NCBI RefSeq assembly: GCF_038396675.1
Contig: NC_088926.1
Span: 34,522,501-34,586,500 of the forward strand
Origin: Hydra vulgaris
Lineage: Eukaryota; Cnidaria; Hydrozoa; Anthoathecata; Hydridae
Reading direction: 5' to 3'
DNA: 64,000 bases
The notes under the pieces were generated by a model. It was not told the origin of the DNA and did not search any database. It worked only from the letters and a program-made list of their open reading frames with translations. The translations under genes were made by a program, and so were the position numbers. This document shows positions 13,301-24,061 of this stretch, piece after piece; position 1 is the stretch's first letter; each line of letters starts with the position of its first letter.

Positions 13301-16125
13301 TGTAGTAAGTGACCAGGGCCCCGGCTAAAAATGAAACTTTTTGCAAACCTGGCCCAGGAAATTATAAGAATTAGCAGGGGTTGATAGTTAGGGCTAGAAA
13401 AAAATTTATGATACTTAATATATTATAATTTTACGCTTACATTTACAATTTATTAAATACTGGCATACATTTATATATTTTTATATATCCTAATTTACTT
13501 CCAACAAGATTGAAAGCAACTACTAAGTTATGAATTACTTTAAAATAGAGAATAAGTTAAAATACTAGGAAATGTATAATTGGGGACTTAAAAAGCTAAA
13601 AGTCATATAAAAAAAAAAGGAAAACATAAAGATGGGTAAGAGTTACAAGGTTTTTTTGATGTTCAAGGAAAAAAACTGGATTAATAAAAGTTTTTATAGC
13701 ATGAAGGGACAGATACAGGAAAATGATGCAACTTGCTGATTAAAATACCATACAAGAATGAGTTTCAGTTTATTGTTATAGAGATAATACAACCTTACAA
13801 CAATAGGAAAGTGGTTCAAGCTTGGCAGATAAAGCAGGTCTAATTACATTTACAATGTGCTTTTAGACTTTGTCTGAGAGTAAGAGGGTTGTAATTTGTC
13901 AATATAGAAATGCTAATATTGCAATATTTTTTTGCAGTTTTGTTGTCTAACAAAAATTGTGGATTTTAAGTCCAGAATTTAAATTCATAAGCCACTGCAA
14001 GCATTATGCTGTTACAGAAGAGAGATCAGATTTAAACTCGGCTGCTTGTTCTAAGCAATTAAAAAGTAAAGATTTTTTGTCAAGACAAGAGTATAAAGTT
14101 GAGTTGTCAGCAAATAGAGGCACTTTAGATTTCATGAAGATGAAATATAAAGTGCCTCTATAAGTGCCTAATATAAAGTTATTGTAAAAAGTTGTTCTTA
14201 AGAAAGAAAAAAAAGATGAAATAAACGACTAATTTTTAATAAAGCAACTGCTGATGGTGATAAAAGATGGTGAAAAATGGGAAGTAGAATGAGGCTTGAC
14301 TTAAAATTGAAGAGAAGTAATAAAAGCTTCCAAACTTTTATTCAGAAGGAATAAAAGCAAACACAGAGAGTGTTTGCTTCCAAGATGCACTTTATGCATA
14401 CATATTATGAATATAAACATATATGTTTGCTATTTTTATAGATGCAGGCATACAATATCTTTTCATTGTTATAAAAACTTTAGTATTTATATGGTGTAGT
14501 ATTTGCCAAATGAGAAGATGATCAGATGGATATGTGATGTGACTCTAGCAAGACAAGAAAAGGAGACATAATCTTAGATAGATTAGAAAAAACGCTGTAT
14601 CAAACAACATTTGTTAGAAAAGATTAATGTAATTTAGGTATCAGCATGTAGAGAGGTAGCAGCTTAAGTAGAAAATGGTAGAGGTAGATGTAAGAAAACT
14701 CGGAGAGTGCCTTACATATTGTATGAATGAGCTTTAGTTAAGAAAAAAATGCTCTGGATTGTTTATATTAGAGAAACAGCTTGAAAGATGAAGGCTAAAG
14801 CCTGATGATGATCATCATCATTATCATCATCAGCAGTATGATCATGATCATCATCAGGTTTTAGCCTTCCCTTTTTTGTGCTGCTGATTATTATGATGAT
14901 GATGATCATGTTGATCATAATGATGTTTATATATGCATATATATACAAAATATAACATGAACTTCGAATAAAAAAAATATACTTTAGGATGTATTAAGGC
15001 TTATACTTCCCTGGCCTTTTTTAATAACAGAGTGTTTGCCACATTTTATTAGGTAGCTTCATATTTTATTAAAAAATTACCCAATTATTAAAAAATATTG
15101 TGAATTTTTAAATATTAAAACACTTACAGGTTGATTACGAATAGTTGGAGAAACATAAGTATAATAGTTTATCATAGTTTTAGCACAATCAACATCCTGC
15201 AACTCAAGAAATGCTTGCGATTTTGACCTCATTAAAAGCATGTTAGTAACCTCACCAAAAGGTAAACCTAAAGATTTTATTTCGGGCTCTGTAGCATCCA
15301 TAGGTATCTGTCGAATATGAATGACTTTTGATGGTGTTTGGTCCTGCTTTGACTTAAAAGGAAACAATTTTATATTATACAATATTAAATCAAATATTAG
15401 TTTTTAAAACAATTACTATTGCTATATTAAATATAATTCAGATTATAATCTGAATTTTAATCATAATAGTATAGATATATATATTTAAACATGTAATCGA
15501 AAAACAACTTTTTTAGTTTTAAGAAATTTTAACAATAATTAAGAAATTTTAAAAAAACCAAAAAAAATGCTTTTTAATAAACTAGTCAAAAAAAATATCT
15601 AAATTTGAAATAATAACAACCTTTTTAGTGTCCATATCGTTTGAGTCGTCAGGGTATGTACGCTAAAAAAAAAATTATTAAATTCAAAATGAAAAACAAA
15701 CAAAACATATGCATAATCAAACATATCATAGATGTTTGAGCTTTAAAAAATTTACTAATTTTATAGTTTTGATTATAACCTAAGTCTTTGTACTATAAGC
15801 TTTAAACAAAATTCTTTTTTATTAGCCAGGTACAGAGAAAACCTTAAATGCTAGTTTATTGTGATTTAACATACTTAAGTTTATATATAACATTATATGC
15901 AGTATTTGATTCAAATTTTAAAATTTAATTAGCAAATGAATTAATCTAAATCTAATAATATTAAATTAGGCAATAAAACAATGGAAAAAATCTTAACTAT
16001 TTTTATTTAGAATTATATAGAAAACCAACACTATATATCTACATATATATATATATATATATATCTATATATATCTATATATATATATATATCTATATAT
16101 CTATATATATATATATATATATATA

Positions 16126-16197
<72 letters not shown>

Positions 16198-16737
16198 GAA
16201 CATGTATTATATAAATAAAAAATAGATATCATTTGCCTTAAAGTTTCATGTTAATAACAGTCAATATATCCAATTATAAAATTAAGGAATCAAATACATC
16301 TAGACTCTAAAACCCTTTAAAAAATTTTACTTGTAAAATCGATAGCTTATGTGGTCACTAAAAGCATGTTCTTTTAAATATATATTCTTAAATTTTTAAT
16401 ATATACAAACAATAACACTCTTATCAACTTATTAAAAGCTTGTTTATGACTGAAAGCACACATACAAAGCATATTTTTAAAATAAAAATTTTACTAATTC
16501 GTATTAACTTACTTGTGATTACTCATCTTTGTTAAAAAATTATAAACAAAATTTTGGTCTTTTAAAAAGAAATAAAGAATTTTGTAACTAATTACAATTT
16601 ACTTGTTTGAGGTTGAACTACTAGTAAATAAATTTTTGTCGAAGTTAAACGCTCACGTGTTTTATTACATTAAATAAAACGTAATTTATTTACATACCTT
16701 ATTTCCGATTGAGCTTTGGTTCATATCAGGTACGGCC
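4304..16737 (-). CDS. PTBP: Polypyrimidine tract-binding protein (PTB/hnRNP I), 13 coding exons
   Basis: This gene encodes an RNA-binding splicing repressor that binds UCUU/CUCUCU tracts in the nucleus. Coding exons in transcript order are 16737-16698, 15662-15621, 15352-15128, 12611-12444, 11385-11174, 10547-10411, 10072-9954, 8365-8332, 7760-7668, 7546-7398, 7309-7242, 4663-4525 and 4375-4304 (stop TAA). Every junction is GT-AG and all phases agree, giving about 498 residues (human PTBP1 has 531-557). Signatures: NLS-like GNKRTYPDD..KKSK; RRM1 [41 protein letters not shown]2 [30 protein letters not shown]; linker [12 protein letters not shown]3 [34 protein letters not shown]; linker [23 protein letters not shown]4 [42 protein letters not shown]. 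It is a single pre-duplication ortholog of PTBP1/2/3. The start codon is unresolved: an in-frame ATG lies at 16724, but the AVPD before it resembles human IVPD, which suggests a tiny upstream coding exon. Confidence 0.95.
4664..7241 (-). other. PTB intron between the two RRM4 exons
   Basis: A 2.6-kb intron between exons 7309-7242 and 4663-4525. Apart from the 60-bp repeat copy at 5298-5357 I see no gene, RNA or clear mobile element in it. Confidence 0.7.
5298..5357 (-). repeat. Right copy of the 60-bp inverted repeat pair
   Basis: Reverse complement of 1776-1835 with one mismatch. It lies inside the PTB intron, so the pair is more likely two copies of a dispersed repeat than the two ends of a 3.6-kb element. 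Confidence 0.85.
8332..8365 (-). promoter_or_regulatory. 34-nt PTB exon, predicted NMD autoregulatory cassette
   Basis: The exon is exactly 34 nt, flanked by CTAG on the acceptor side and GTAAAT on the donor side, and encodes [12 protein letters not shown] up to the first base of Gly. It aligns with RVTPQSLFILFG of RRM3 in human PTBP1. Vertebrate PTBP1 exon 11 and PTBP2 exon 10 are also 34 nt, and their skipping, promoted by PTB, triggers nonsense-mediated decay. Here, joining the neighbouring exons without it gives eight altered codons and then TAA, with four exon junctions still downstream. A pyrimidine-rich stretch (TTTTTCTCGTCTCTT on the minus strand, 8323-8309) follows the donor. That PTB controls this exon in this species is inferred. 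Confidence 0.85.
10326..10413 (-). repeat. Tandem copies of the PTB exon-end/5' splice site
   Basis: The donor region of exon 10547-10411 reads TTTAACT/GTATGTAAAG on the minus strand. The same string recurs about every 26-30 bp downstream in the intron: TTTAACTGTATGTATG, TTTAACTATATGTAAAG and TTTAACTCTACGTAAAG. The first intronic copy keeps a complete GTATGT donor; the other two are mutated at the GT. Use of the intronic donor would read through TAA right after the normal exon end. Confidence 0.8.
10640..10849. mobile_element. Tc1/mariner-type MITE in PTB intron
   Basis: A 210-bp element whose two halves are inverted copies of each other. The ends are TAGTCTCTTGG and CCAAGAGACTG-like (the right end reads GGCAAGAGACTG), and TA dinucleotides flank both sides (10638-10639 and 10850-10851), as for Tc1/mariner insertion. 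The terminal sequence continues AAAAGTTTAGAATCA, typical of Tc1-like ends. The inner halves contain the inverted AGGTAAATCCATAATTTATT. No coding capacity. Confidence 0.85.
11975..12215. repeat. AT-rich minisatellite in PTB intron
   Basis: Two subfamilies of short tandem units lie next to each other. One is about 29 bp, around AAGATAATGTTTCACATG and TTTATGTAAAT. The other is about 21 bp, around AAGATAATTAATTATGCAAG. Copies are imperfect. Confidence 0.85.
12731..12790 (+). repeat. Degraded dispersed repeat, copy 1
   Basis: About 60 bp beginning TTACCATAAAACATAGAAAC, with roughly 80% identity by eye to 61968-62027 in the same orientation. Element class unknown. Confidence 0.6.
14785..14930. repeat. 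Imperfect GAT/CAT trinucleotide repeat with inverted symmetry
   Basis: ATCATCATC and GATGATGAT blocks alternate. The first half is bounded by AAGGCTAAAGCCTGATGATG and its near-complement CATCATCAGGTTTTAGCCTT, so the block can fold into a long hairpin. Confidence 0.75.
16030..16195. repeat. (TA)n microsatellite with TATC interruptions
   Basis: About 160 bp of TATATA with interspersed TATC units, in the intron between the first two located PTB exons. Confidence 0.95.
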
Positions 16738-18755
16738 CTAAAGAAAAAGAGACCATGATAGCAAGAAGGAAGCAGAAAGACAAGAAGAAAGGTTTAGACA
16801 AGTATTAAAAGCAGTCCGACGAACCGCTTAGAATAATATATATATTTTTATAGCCATAAGTATAAATTAGACAGCGCCCCGTCAAAAAATAAAAATGTTT
16901 AACCGAGTTGGCACATGACCTAAAAGTCTTAAAAATTTAAGTTAACAATAATTATGTAAATAAACATTGAAAATTATTTTATATAATAAAGCAGAAGAAG
17001 GTCATATGTTAAGTAAAAAAAAATTAAATTAAAAAAGTATTGAGTCATTTTTTATCGCCCTGTTGTCAGTTCAGAGACTTAATTTAGGAAAATTTTAATT
17101 TTAGCGTAATATGCAACTTAGAGACAACTGACGTAAACGGTTAGCGCCTCGGTTAGCCGCTTGGATTCTGGGAAAGTTTGTCATGAAAGTTTTGACAAGA
17201 ATAAATTGAAACAAAATTAAAACAAAAATAAAAAGTTTATTATAGAATTTATAAATCTTAAAAAACCGTTAATGCCTATGTAAAACATAATACAGTTACT
17301 TAATTTTATATGAGCCTTGGCTTAGATTTTCAACCCTTGTTAATGATGTATATTTTAACTATAACCTCTATGTGTATTGTATTAATTACACACTATTTCG
17401 ACTATTCAATGTTAAATTGAGACTGCTCACAACTTCAATTAATTCCAGTAATTCTGTTTATAAATTTAAAGTCTCTCTAAAAGTTTAGAGATTGTTTATA
17501 AAACTCATTAACAGAACTATTAAATCTAAGATAAAACATGTTCATTATTCACATAGGAGATATTAATTCAAAATCTTTATATTTCTGAATAGATTTTGAG
17601 TATAAAAGGCAAAATGTTGTAATTTAATAATTCAAAATAAGAAAATCTTAGATTTAAAAAATTACTTGGGATTAAAATGGCAAGGCCTAACAAGTTCTAA
17701 GTACGTAGCAAGGAAGATAGCCTACCTTCTTGGGAAGCACACGATAAAGATTGATAACAATGAAGTAACAAAAGAGATCAGAAACTGCTTTCAAGACAGA
17801 TATCTAAAATTAGAGAATCAGATTATACAAAAAGATTTCCTATAATAATAAAAAAGAATTTAAAGAACATAGCCTAAATTTATTGACTCAATGCAGCTAA
17901 ACAGTTTAGAAATAAAACAGTTTAGAAATAGGGTTTTGCATAGTTAACTTAACACTATCAATATTTTTTTAAACTTAGATTTCTAATTAAAAAAAAATCA
18001 TTTATCATTTAAAAGCCACGAAAAAGCAAAACAAAAAAAGTAACAAAAATTCATATGTTTTAGCAAAAAATTAAATTCCTTTAGATTTATCTTATTTTTA
18101 AAAAAATTATAATTTTGATGTTTTGCTTATTGGTGCTAAACAATGATTTTTTTGTGTAAAACCCAAATAAAATAACCGAATAACTTAATCGATTAAAGAC
18201 TTTAGGAAACACGACGCTTAGAAAATGAAAACAAGAAGTAGACAATTATAACTGAGTAGAAAAGAGGATACTATACCTGATCTTTAGAGATGATAAAGAA
18301 TAAATAGATGATAATACAAAGATATTTAATAAGATAAAATGTTCTGCGTTACCCAAGAGAAAGCAATATGCCTAAACTTGAATGGTCAGCGTGGCAAGTA
18401 GAACTCTCGGTGAATAACAGCTGGCAATAAATTTTACCTTATACAAGTTTACTATTGCGGAGATAACAAAAAAGCGCGTGATATTTTTAAGCTGGAGTTT
18501 CACTTATGACATTTCGGGAAGTTTTTTTTATATAGTTTAGTTTTATATTATTACCCTCATTTTTTTTTAATTTATATGAATTTTTGATAAGATTATATTA
18601 TTTAAGCTTTTTAAATGTTAACTTAAAAAATTTATTTATAATTGCTAAAAACTGCTTCACGCAAATTATAAACCACCGTTCAAATAAAAAAAATTAAAAA
18701 AACCGTAATTACACTTTAGTTTGTTAGTTCGCATATTTTTTACTTTATGCTATAG
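16738..18755. other. Region upstream of the first located PTB exon
   Basis: The acceptor of exon 16737-16698 has a strong pyrimidine tract (minus strand CTCTTTTTCTTTAG). Upstream lies about 2 kb with no exon I can establish. A GC-richer patch at about 17120-17175 could be near a promoter, but nothing decides this. Confidence 0.4.
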
Positions 18756-18759
18756 TGTA

Positions 18760-19388
18760 CTCAGAGGCGTAGAAAGAATTTTTTGGTGTTCCAGATAGGT
18801 AACTTCCAGACATGGAGCAAACTCCAAACATTTATATGTTTATACTTATGTCAAATAATGAGTGTTTGCAAAAAATTGCGATGATTGGAGGCTGGGAACA
18901 AAAATGCCCCAAAATTTTCGCCCCCCTGCCACAAACGTGAGAGCAACAAGTTGATGAAGTATTATTTGTACTATTCTTAACTAGACTTATATTCATCGAT
19001 AAATTTTAGATTTCATTTAAAAATATTTTAGCGTTCAAAAATTATGACCATATAAAGTTTAAACCCCCCTCAATTTGAGGGAGTTGCACATTTTATATAG
19101 TAATAATTTTTAAACGCTAATAGATAATACTATGAAACTTAAAATTTATCGATGAATATAAGTCTAGTTAAGAATAGTACAAAAAATACTTCATCAACTT
19201 GTTGCTCTCACGTTTGGGGCAGGGGGGCGAAAATGTTGGGGCTTTTTTGTTCCCAGCCTCCAATCATCGCAATTTTTTGCAAACCCTCATTATTTGACAT
19301 AAGTATAAACATATAAATGTTTGGAGTTTGCTCCATGTCTGGAAGTTACCTATCTCGAACACCAAAAAATTCTTTCTACGCCTCTGAG
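18760..19388. mobile_element. 629-bp palindromic fold-back element
   Basis: The left half, from CTCAGAGGCGTAGAAAG, is repeated almost perfectly in inverted orientation in the right half, which ends CTTTCTACGCCTCTGAG. Arms of about 300 bp meet near CCCTCAATTTGAGGG at about 19072. TGTA flanks both sides (18756-18759 and 19389-19392), consistent with a 4-bp target duplication. The few differences between arms suggest a fairly recent insertion. No transposase is present, so it is a non-autonomous fold-back or MITE. Confidence 0.9.
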
Positions 19389-19392
19389 TGTA

Positions 19393-20107
19393 CTATTATA
19401 TTTATAATTACTAAACACTTTTATGATACATCCCTACTATAACTATACCAAGCTTAAATGTAAATCAAACTTTGTTTTTGCCAAAATGTTTATGGTAATC
19501 ATAGAATAATAAAAATTACTATTTCATATTTGTTTATAATTATATAAAAACTGTTTCAAATTTGAACAATGTTTTTATGTTAAACACTATTCAAGATTAG
19601 AATAAAAACTATTAAAGATTAGATAAAAACAACATTCTTATTAGTATATAAAATATATCAACATCAGTAGTGGTCGTAAAAATTTAACATCGGATGCTTT
19701 TTTTTCCGTTTTTTTTTTTACATCCATCATGCAAAAATTAGAAATTTAACATGCGTAAACAATATTGATTGGGAAAAATATTGATTTTATTCCATTATTT
19801 ATAGTGCCGACTATAGCCGGCGGTTTCCCTGGTGTTGTCGACTCAATGGTCATAGAGAAACAAAATCTTTTTTTTTTTTTCAATATATATTTTTAATATA
19901 TATAAGTTGTTTCGTATGAAAAAACCGATTTTTAAAATTTATTGCGCGAGCTGCGTGTTTCTTTGAGTGCTTCCCCATATAATATTTGCGTAATTTATAT
20001 GACAATGTATAAATGAATAATATAATTGTGTTAACTGGTGTATACTTATTATATTTCTTGCTTTATAGAAACTTCCGATGCATTTAGCAATTTTATTGGA
20101 GGTATTA
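19393..20107. other. Unassigned AT-rich DNA
   Basis: No gene seen. A short GC-richer stretch at about 19805-19860 (GCCGACTATAGCCGGCGG) has no recognised origin. Confidence 0.4.
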
Positions 20108-20414
20108 TCAATATGATTTCTCCAAGATTTTCATCGATCTCATCGAACAAAATTTTGTTACTCCCAGAAACTTTTTAACTTTTTTTCTTTTTATTATCAT
20201 ATTATCAATTAAAAGGTCTGGCATGATATGGGGCAGTTTATGTTTTTTCGAAGTTGGATAAAAAAGTGTCCATTTTGTTTTTTCTATACTTAGAGACAAT
20301 TTATATCCTGTAAACCAAACAGAAACTTTTTTTAAATAATTTGTCATGTTAGTAAAAAGCATATTAATATCTTTATGAGAAAAATTTTTAAAAACAAGAC
20401 AAGAGTAGATTGGG
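20108..20414 (-). pseudogene. LINE reverse transcriptase fragment (second family)
   Basis: The frame contains MTNYLKKVSVWFTGYKLSLS followed by IEKTKWTLFYPTSKK and KKVKKFLGV, which is the RT region just after the catalytic FADD motif (the 'WF..NKLSLN..KT' block and the 'KFLGV' block). It is a short piece with no catalytic motif. Its sequence differs from the LINE fused to it at 20415, so the junction is a chimera or an insertion boundary. Confidence 0.7.
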
Positions 20415-22450
20415 TTATACATTATTCTTTTTTAGAATTTTTGGTTGAAATTGAGGGACCTGGAAGTTAACTTTGTTGATTTTGTTCGTGATTTTGTATT
20501 GCTCAATTAGGTCCCCTCTTTCACGTCGTTCGTTTAATGTTGTTAGATTAAGGCTTGCTAGTCTCTGAGTATACGGTAGGTGTTTTAAAGTGGCAATATG
20601 TTTTGAGGCTCGGCGTTGAACTTGCTTGAGCTTAACTATGTCTTGAGCTAGAAATGGTGGTTTGTACTGCATATTCAAGGTGTGGGCGCACGTATGAAGT
20701 GTACAATGTGCGCCATAATGCTGAACCTCGACCTCTAAAAGCCTTCTTGAGCCTGCCAAGCATTTGATTGCCAGCTGATGCAGCCGTGCAAACTTGTTTT
20801 TTAACTTTCAAATCGTTAGCCATAACAACGCCTAGGTCTCGTTCAGATGATGTACATGAGATAGGTCGATAGTTTGAGGGGTTCAACTTGCAGTCTTTTT
20901 TGAAGATGAGAGTTATTTCAGCTTTCTTCCATTGAAACGGTACTTCGCCAGCTTCAAACGATTCAGAGAATATAATTGTTAGTGGGGTAGCAAAGCCTGC
21001 AGCACAGTATTTCAGAACGCGAGGGTGAATGCCTTCAAAGCCCATTGTTTTGATTTTGTTCAGGTCTGAAAGTTTTTCTTTAATAGATTCGTATGATGCG
21101 AGTGTGGTCGGTTGGTGTATGCTTGTGGAACGAAGGTTGAATGCTGGAAGAGGTCTTAGCGGCTCGATTTCGAAAATTGATTGGAAATAATTGTTAAGTG
21201 TGTTGCATATTACTTTAGGATCTGTTGTAGTTTGATTGTTAGTTGTTTCAAGTTGACGGATGCGGTCGTGTGTGTCTTGTTTGCTTTTGGCGTATAAGTG
21301 GATGCTTTTTGGGTCACGTCTGCTATTATTTACCAGCTCCTCTTCGTAAGCAAGAACAGCTGATTTGACTAGTCTTTTCACTACTTTGCTTGCATTTTTA
21401 TGCTGTTTGCGTAGAGTTGGCTTGTTTGGTCGGCTAGCAGCGATAAATTTGCCCCAGAGTTCGCTTTTCAGTTTGACAGCGTTTGCAACATCTTTGTCAT
21501 CAATGTTTTGTGCTTGTTAGTGTAAGGAGTAGTCGTTGACAGGAAGTGTAACGAGGTTACTTCGTTGTATTTGTTGATAAATATTTGATATTTTTCGGAA
21601 ATTGTTAAGCCTTCAAAAGCCGAATGTTTCAATATGCGTAGTGATAAGGTTGTAGTCGGCTTTGCACCAGATGAGACGTTTTTTATAGAGGTTGGAGGAG
21701 TTGTTTGTTTCGGGTTCTCTAATTTTTAGGTCAGAGAGAGCTATACTTCCCTCGATAAAACAGTGTGACTGACCTTTGGCTGTGAAGCCGAGAGGACTAG
21801 CTTTTTTTATTTCGATTGATTGGTCTGGTTTGTTGGTCAGGATCAAGTCTAGTGTATTTTATGGAGGTTCCTTACGAGTGCTGCGATAGGTTGGAAAGAT
21901 TATTAGCTGATTCAGATGATTTTCTTCGAGACAGTATTGAAATTTACAATCTGTCGGCCAATCGTTTTGTACATATGCAACAGTCGCAATACCACCTTCT
22001 ACGTTGACATGTGAGTACACAGTATTGCTGAAATTGAAGTCGCCGTGCGCGAGTAAGGATGAGCAGCCAATTGAATTGCATTTTTTAGATGCAGTGCTTA
22101 TTGAACTTATTATTCCATCGAGCGCTGAGTCGTTTATATCATGAGGGCGGCAGAGTCAGCCTGGTAGAATCGATTCGTTGTGAAATTTTAGTTTAATCCA
22201 GACTTGTTCAATGGAGGTGCGGTTGAGTTGGTCAATTTTGGTGTAAGAACAATCGAGGTTTTCTTTTGTGTAGATGGCGACTCCTCCTCCTCTTCTGAAT
22301 TTGTTTTTATTGAACAGTTGGTACCCTACAAATTTTGTGTCGGATGTGTCTGTGAACCAAGTCTAACGTCGTTAACTGTGAACCAAGTCTAATCGATCGT
22401 GATGCTTTTGGTCGTTCTGGTCGGATGAAGTTGAATTGTTTATTCCTTGG
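20415..22450 (-). pseudogene. Degraded CR1-like LINE (endonuclease plus RT, core deleted)
   Basis: From 5' to 3' on the minus strand: an APE-type endonuclease domain at about 22330-21600, with RRGGGVAIYTKENL, LAHGDFNFSNT and NTLDLILTNKPDQS, containing stop codons; a pre-RT region (SRRDPKSIHLYAKSKQDTHD); and RT start motifs (KLNPSNYRPISCTS at about 20880). The frame then jumps to SERDLGVVMANDLKVKKQV and LWRTLYTSYVRPHLEYAVQ, so palm motifs including the catalytic Asp pair are deleted. The tail (20415-20759) continues in another frame with QRLASLNLTTLNERRERGDL. It is the same family as the plus-strand LINE at 24062-25419. Inactive. Confidence 0.85.
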
Positions 22451-23229
22451 ATGACGATATTCTTCACAAAAAAAAAAAAAAAAAATAAAATAAATAAATA
22501 AAAATAAAAATAACAACTTTTAAAACTCTGTAAAAATATAAGCGAACTGAAGCATAAATAAACTCTTAGCTATAAATATTTTTATGATAATAATATGTAA
22601 ATTAGATATAAATATAATAAAATATAAGTATAGGTATATATAAATATAGGTGTGCGAAGTAAAAAAAACTGTATTTTAGACACGAGTATAGGTAATATAG
22701 TATACTGTGATTTTAGAATAGAAAAGTAACTAATAAGCTAATAAGATGAAGCAATAAATAAAGAAGTAAATAATGGTTATAAAAAGAATAAGACGAAAAA
22801 ATATATATATAAAAAGAATACGAGAGAAATACTCCTGAAAACTTACGCTCCAACAAAAACACGTCTTGTCGACTCAAAGGCTTGCACAAAGACAAAAAGC
22901 GCAAAAAAATATAATTTTTTTTTTTTTTTTTCCGTAAGTTTTTGTTTACATTTGACGTAATATATATAAATTACATTTTTTTTTTTCAAATACAAACAAG
23001 GCTTCTAAAAGAAGATCAAATGATCTTATCGTCAGAAGAGAACGTAAAAAATTAACATAAAAATATTAAAATAGCACTTAGATAAATAGAAACAAATTGT
23101 CAACAAGTATAAAACAAAGATTGAACATACATTTCAAATCAATATAAACTTTTGTAAGTGTTTCTTACTACAGTTTAAAGTTATTTAGAATCAAGAAATC
23201 GTGTAATTTCGTCATTCAAAATGTTTAAA
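22451..23229. other. AT-rich gap between LINE and hAT fragments
   Basis: Poly(A)/poly(T) tracts (22468-22500, 22916-22931) and simple AT-rich sequence. The left terminus of the hAT element should be here, but no inverted copy of its right end was found. Confidence 0.45.
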
Positions 23230-23323
23230 ATGGAAAACATTAAAATTTCGAATTATTTGACAAATCTTGATCGAGAGAAGCGTTCTGGCACTTGTTTAGC
23301 AAGTAACAAAACTGTTTAATGTT
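23230..23323 (+). pseudogene. hAT transposase, 5' fragment with BED finger start
   Basis: ATG at 23230 opens MENIKISNYLTNLDREKRSG, then TCLASNKTV, then a TAA where a residue is expected. The frame resumes after the inserted LINE at 27134 with CSKERLAAHNRSTCPNAS. The Cys and His residues in this order suit the BED-type DNA-binding finger at the N-terminus of hAT transposases. Confidence 0.75.
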
Positions 23324-23659
23324 TTTTTTTTGTTTTTTTTTATTTCGTCATTTTCATAATAAGTTATTTACAAAATATTTTGAGTTAAGATATGACCGGA
23401 GCAGGCAGAAGACAAAAGTCTTATCATCTAGCCCCGTTGTATCGTTTACACTATCATAAATCATAAATTTTTACAATATCAATAAAATAATATAAATACT
23501 TTTAAATAAACATTTTACATTTTTTTATACATAAAAAAAAGAAATATTTATACATTCATAAAAATATATATGTATAAAAAAAAAAAAAAAGAAATAAATA
23601 CAAATTTAAATAAACAAGCAAAAAAAATATATGTTTTACTTTTAAGCAAACGAAAGAAA

Positions 23660-24061
23660 AGTTAAGAATTGAAAAAGAAGATATTAAAAATAAAATAGAA
23701 TTTGAGATATGTCATAATCAAGTAACTGTTTTTTTAAAATAACTTTGAAAGTTTTAAGTGAAATTAAAGTTTTACTTTCAATTGGAATGAATGAGTTCCA
23801 CAAATGTGGCCCTCGGTATACTATTGAGAAATTAGACTGTTTTAATAAGGTTTTTGGTACCTGATAGTTATGCAATGAATGCTTTGTTTGATATTTATGA
23901 TTTATAATAACAAAAAGGTCGTCAAAAATATTTGGCAGCATACGATATTTAAATCTAAACATGAATAAAAGAATAATGTAGATATTTAATTGATAAACAT
24001 TAAGCACTCCAAGCTTTTTAAGCAGTGGATTGGCACTGGTGTATTTATTAGCATTTAATAT
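23660..24061 (-). pseudogene. C-terminal part of the minus-strand LINE RT protein
   Basis: The minus frame reads LNANKYTSANPLLKKLGVLN, then VYQLNIYIILLFMFRFKYRM, and ends RGPHLWNSF, SLKTFKVILKKQLLDYD. This is the standard C-terminus of CR1/Jockey-type RT proteins. It continues directly from RLI at about 25426 once the plus-strand LINE is removed. Confidence 0.85.

Larger units (their letters stand above)
12612..15127 (-). other. PTB intron between RRM1 and linker exons
   Basis: A 2.5-kb intron containing a degraded dispersed repeat (12731-12790), a small hairpin at about 14113-14158 (arms AGAGGCACTTTA and its complement), a GAT/CAT repeat (14785-14930) and no recognisable coding region. An open frame at 13957-14163 (plus) has no domain signature. 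Confidence 0.7.

Noticed and set aside
13957-14163. 68-codon plus-strand open frame in the PTB intron
   Set aside because: No signature, and it ends in a local hairpin; likely chance.
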